A stretch of 64,000 nt of DNA from Pictodentalium vernedei (Eukaryota; Mollusca; Scaphopoda; Dentaliida; Dentaliidae): assembly GCA_031216915.1 (NCBI GenBank), contig CM062296.1, positions 799,509,022 through 799,573,021 of the forward strand, in the 5' to 3' direction. Below, in pieces: positions 60,123 to 64,000 of the stretch (position 1 is its first letter; every line of letters starts with the position of its first letter). The notes below the pieces were generated by a model. That model saw nothing but the letters and a program-made list of their open reading frames with translations. It had not been told where the DNA came from and ran no database searches. The position numbers and the translations under genes were made by a program.

Positions 60123-63100
60123 TTAATAATCATCATTTAATGTAAAAAAAGGTGGGCATCTCTTATTAAAGGCTTTGACTGCTGTCTTTGTCCACTGGGG
60201 TATGTGGTCTCCTCTGTAGGGCTTCAGTTTATTGTGATTGACTATTTTACCCTTGAAGGATTTACCCATCTGTATCATGTAATTCAAATCGGATATCTTC
60301 TTTAACACCACACCTGGCCCCACATACATAGGCTGTAATTTTGGACACACACCTACTTTACATGCTTCATTCATCAACCACACAAGGTCCCCTGCTTCAT
60401 ATCTGATTAGTTTAGAATTCACATCGTACACCTCTTTCTGTCTTTTAGCAGCTTTGTTAAGTTGCTTTCTAGCAATCGCATGGGCAGCATATAGTCTTTC
60501 TCTCAATCGCTCAACATATTCGCCATACGAGCTACACACTTCCTCAGTCTCACATCTTTTCAAGTTGAACATAAGTTCTGAAGGAAGTCTCACTTCCCTC
60601 CCAAGCATCATTAGATTTGGGGACATCCCAGTGCTTTCATGAGGAGTCGCCCTATATGCGGCGGCTAAACAACCTAAATTCAAATCCCAATCGGTCTGTT
60701 CCCCTTTCAAGTACGCTTTAATCATCCTGAGAAGGGTCCTATTGAAACGTTCGGCTTGGCCATTTCCCTTCGGGTTTCTTGGACTGGTTCTTGTCTTCCT
60801 GATCTCCATCAAATTACACAATTCTTTAAAAACATCACTTTCATAATTTCGACCCTGGTCAGAATGTAAACTGAAAGGGCACCCATACCTTCCAATCACT
60901 TCGTTTAAAATTTTCTCAGCGCAGGTCTGCGCTGATTGATCTGGGACAGGGAATATTTCCACCCATTTTGTGAAATGGTCAGTAACAAGTAAAATGTACT
61001 TGTGACCCCTGGGAGTACGTGGAAGTGGACCAAGTATGTCGGTTGCAAGTCGATCCAGTGGGGCACCAACACTCATTTTTCCAAGTGGGGCTTTGTTTCT
61101 CTGCACTGGTGGCTTGATTGCTTCACACTCATTACACTTCATCACCCAGTTTTTAACATCAATTCGGAGTTCAAACCAATAGAAATGTTGTAGAGTTTTC
61201 TCAATGGTCTTTTTACCACCAAGATGTCCTGAGAGAACGGTGTTGTGCATTTGATACATTACTTCTTTTCTCAATCTTTTGGGCACAATCAACTGCAATT
61301 GTGATTGCAAGCCATCAGGTTTGCAGAAACGTCGATATAGTACTCCACCTTCCACTTCAAGTGAATCCCAGATGTTCCAATAATGACGTGCAGCTGGACT
61401 TAATGCTGTTACTTCTGAGTGAGGTGGCCGTTCACCCTTCAGTTTTGCTGCAAGAATTGACTGGGTGTCCTCATCTTTTTCCTGCATCGATTGAATTTCA
61501 GGATTAGTGTACTTTGAACCAAATTGCAAAAAGGTTTCAATAACCTGCTTGTCACTAGTACCACTGTTGGGCTCATCTGATGAATTGCTATCTTGTAATT
61601 TGCTTGCTGCTCGAGTCCTAACTGAGCGATAGCTTGCCGTCTCTGGGTTGGGAGAAATATGTTCACCCTGTGTTGTTTCCATAGTTTCCTCTGTTCTTAC
61701 CAGTGCTTGACCCATTCTTCTCTTGCACTTTGAGCATGGCCCACACTTAAGTGCTTCCATCATATCTACCTCAGAACTTTGGCAATTCCAAGGATTGGGG
61801 CACCGCGACATAGCATCTGCATTGCCATGTTTGGTTCCCATTCTATAAGTGACAGAGAAATCATAAGCTGACAATATCTCAATCCATCTGGCCACTCGTC
61901 CTTTTGGTTCCTTCAAAGTAAATAGCCATATGAGAGCCTGATGGTCTGTTCTCACCTCAAATTTTCTTCCTAATAAGTATTGGCGGAAGTATTCAATAAA
62001 ATATCTACGAGCCAGAAGCTCTTTGTCAGTGACACAGTAATTTTTTTCGGCTTTATTCAATGTTCTACTGGCATATGCTATGACTCGCTCTTTGCCCTCT
62101 TGCACTTGACTTAGTACACTCCCAATGCTTTCGTTACTGGCATCACAGTCTAGGATAAATTTACCAACATCATTTGGATATGACATGATATCTGGACTTA
62201 TCAATGCTCTTTTGAGCTCTTCAAAAGAGCTTTGGCACTTTTCATTCCACGTAAATTTAACACCTTTTTTGGTCAAGTCTACCATAGGCCTTACAAGCTT
62301 GGCAAAATCCTTTATAAATCTTCGATAATAACTTCCCATTCCAATCACCTGTCTAATTTCTTTTACTGTCTTAGGTACAGGCCACTGCAATATCTTGGCT
62401 ACGTTTTCAGGATTGGGCATGACCCCCTCCTTAGAGACTATATGACCGAGGAATGTCACCTTCTTTTGCAGTAGAGCACACTTGTTTGGTTTCAACTTCA
62501 AACCAGCTTCCTTTAACCTCAATAGTACTTCCCTTACTCGAGCCAGGTGTTCATCTAAATTTCTCCCAAATACTACAAACTCATCTATATAAATGAGGCA
62601 TGTTTGCCACTGGAGTCCTTGCAGGGCAAGCTCCATAGCTCTTTGAAAACAAGGGGCCGCGTTACAGAGACCAAATGGCATAATTTTGTACTCAAATAGT
62701 CCATACTTGGTAACAAAAGCTGTTTTTGGTATGTCTTCCTTTCTCACAGGTACCTGATGATAGCCTGATGTGAGATCAAATGTTGAGAATAAGCTTGACC
62801 CCGCCACAGCATCTAAACAATCTCTTATCCTGGGTAAAGGGAAAGCATCAATTTTTGTTACAGCATTAACCCTTCTATAATCAACACAAAGTCTAAGTTT
62901 GCCTGATTTCTTTGGAACTAGCACTATTGGTGATGCCCAAGGGGACGTGGATTTTTGTATGACATCTTGCTCTTGTAGCTTATTGATCGTCTTTTTCAGC
63001 TTCTCAGCATATGCCATGGGAACTCTCCTCGGCAGCTGTTTTATGGGAGGTGCATCGCCTGTAACAATGGCATGTTCTACTAGGCCAGTTCGCCCCAGGT

Positions 63101-64000
63101 CATCATCATCTTTAGAGAATACATCTTGAAAGTCAGATAACAACTTTCTTACTTGCTGAGCCTCTTTTTCATTACAGTTCAGAGTGCCTTCTTCATACAG
63201 TGTTCTAAGGTGATCTGGCACTGTTTCATTAGTCTGACCCTGGTGATCTTCAGTTGAAACTTCATGTTTTGGTAGATTTCCCACCCTAAAACCCTGACTG
63301 GTTTTGATACTTCTTATGGCACCTGGGTTTTCTGACTCAGATCTATCCTCGCAGGATAGTACTTCAATAGGTTTCTGGGTCAGGTCTTCTGCAAAGCCTA
63401 CTACGACATCCTGATTGATGGATATTTCAGTCGCTGTGGGGTTCATAAGTCTGACCTTATGAGTACAATTTTCCATGGATGTTAAACTGCTAGCCATCAA
63501 AAGTGGGTATCTCTCAGTGAATGTTTCTGCAGGTTCTATAATAGCTTCATTAATGCTTCTGTCATTATCTTTCCTTTCAATTAAAACATCAATTATGGCC
63601 TCTGTATAAGGAGGTATGTAGTAATGATCGGCTGCAGTTACCCGTCCAATTCTACCCGGCACTCCCACTTGAATGCATTGTATTGGGGTGCCTTTTAAAT
63701 AAATCAAGCCTTTACTTAATAATAAATCTGCTGGCCCCTCTGCTTCATTCTGCAGTATATCAATACCCAAAAGAGCATCATCTTCAATGTCAGCCACAGC
63801 TATTTCTCTCCTCAATTCACATCCTCCCAATTTAATATGAAATAGTCCCTGCCATAAAGGCTGAGTGGCTTTCCATTTGCCCCTGTTAAATTGCCTGACT
63901 TCTGTAAGTGTGGTCTTCTACTAAAAGGTATTTTGTCAAATACCCTTTTAGACATAATTGTCCTAGTGGCCCCCGTATCTGCAGTAAAAACGGTTTTAAT
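60123..64000 (-). pseudogene. pol: Pol, copy 5 (frameshift near protease, YIDE; cut by window end)
   Basis: Open from about 63830 to 60123 (1235 residues), covering the end of protease, reverse transcriptase, RNase H and integrase. A one-base deletion in a C-run (63847-63849; three C where other copies have four) separates this from the DTG-containing protease start, which lies in another frame up to the window edge. The reverse transcriptase active site reads YIDE instead of YIDD, replacing the second metal-binding Asp. Integrase HHCC and D, D, E are all present. The start of pol and all of gag lie beyond 64000. Confidence 0.9.

Larger units (their letters stand above)
10335..64000 (-). mobile_element. 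Tandem array of at least five Ty3/gypsy retrotransposon units sharing LTRs
   Basis: LTR starts at 10335, 21451, 32560, 43679 and 54798 give periods of 11116, 11109, 11119 and 11119 bp. Every internal region is joined directly to an LTR on both sides, with no host DNA or target duplication at any junction; neighbouring units therefore share one LTR. All units are transcribed leftwards. The array is cut at the right by the window end inside the protease region of the fifth unit. Copies differ by a few substitutions per kilobase by eye, plus private indels, so they are recent but not identical. Copies 1 (14317-21450) and 3 (36545-43678) keep every ORF open. Confidence 0.95.

Noticed and set aside
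10335-64000. Array as an assembly duplication of one element
   Set aside because: Each unit has several private substitutions and indels, and neighbouring LTRs differ. An artefact would give identical units. Read-level proof is still lacking.
10335-64000. CRISPR array or bacterial tandem operon
   Set aside because: Units of 11 kb encode gag-pol; no short spacers, and no cas or prokaryotic genes are present.

Overview
The window is metazoan nuclear DNA, most likely from an invertebrate. The evidence is the absence of operon-like coding, the presence of tRNA-derived SINEs with (AAAT)n tails, Tc1/mariner and piggyBac relics, and a Ty3/gypsy LTR retrotransposon primed by a tRNA-Leu-type sequence. 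The species cannot be told from the sequence. I found no convincing host gene.

Positions 1-10334 are repeat-rich, non-coding flank. From left to right they hold: a decayed Tc1-like transposase (minus strand, 1-610); a SINE split by a 314-bp Tc1/mariner-type MITE with TA duplications (1198-1511); a 95-bp direct duplication (2193-2364); several long inverted-repeat (foldback) sequences (2456-2545, 2662-2791, 3211-3335, 6964-7123); a 5'-truncated SINE tail with 13-bp target-site duplications (3121-3180); a piggyBac-type MITE bounded by TTAA (6028-6268); and a SINE inserted into an older SINE of the same family, with a 13-bp duplication (7742-8100 inside 7712-8405).

Positions 10335-64000 are one uninterrupted head-to-tail array of a single Ty3/gypsy retrotransposon on the minus strand. 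At least five units of about 11.11 kb lie in the pattern LTR-internal-LTR-internal, and neighbouring units share one LTR. The LTRs are very long (about 3.98 kb) and the internal region is about 7.13 kb. In transcription order (right to left) each unit has: LTR; tRNA-Leu primer-binding site; gag; a TTTAAAC slippery heptamer followed by a 6-bp stem for -1 frameshifting; pol (protease, reverse transcriptase, RNase H, HHCC and DDE integrase); a near-ideal splice acceptor directly in front of a third ORF encoding two zinc-finger-like motifs and a coiled coil; a fourth, overlapping basic ORF; a polypurine tract; and the next LTR. The LTR carries a TATA box about 640 bp from its 5' end, so about 3.3 kb of R-U5 would be transcribed as leader. 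That leader holds 16 copies of a GGCCTCTTGGCC-like palindromic motif and a series of hairpins.

Copies 1 and 3 keep all ORFs open. Copy 2 has a nonsense codon in pol. Copy 4 has a gag frameshift in the zinc knuckle and a 4-bp insertion in the integrase region. Copy 5 (cut by the window end) has a protease-region frameshift, a YIDD to YIDE change in reverse transcriptase and an altered polypurine tract. Each copy has private substitutions, which argues for a real array and against a duplicated assembly. Shared variants group the copies differently in different segments, so the array looks expanded and homogenised by unequal exchange or conversion. The combination of tandem shared-LTR array, 4-kb structured LTR and zinc-finger/coiled-coil accessory module is the most unusual content here.
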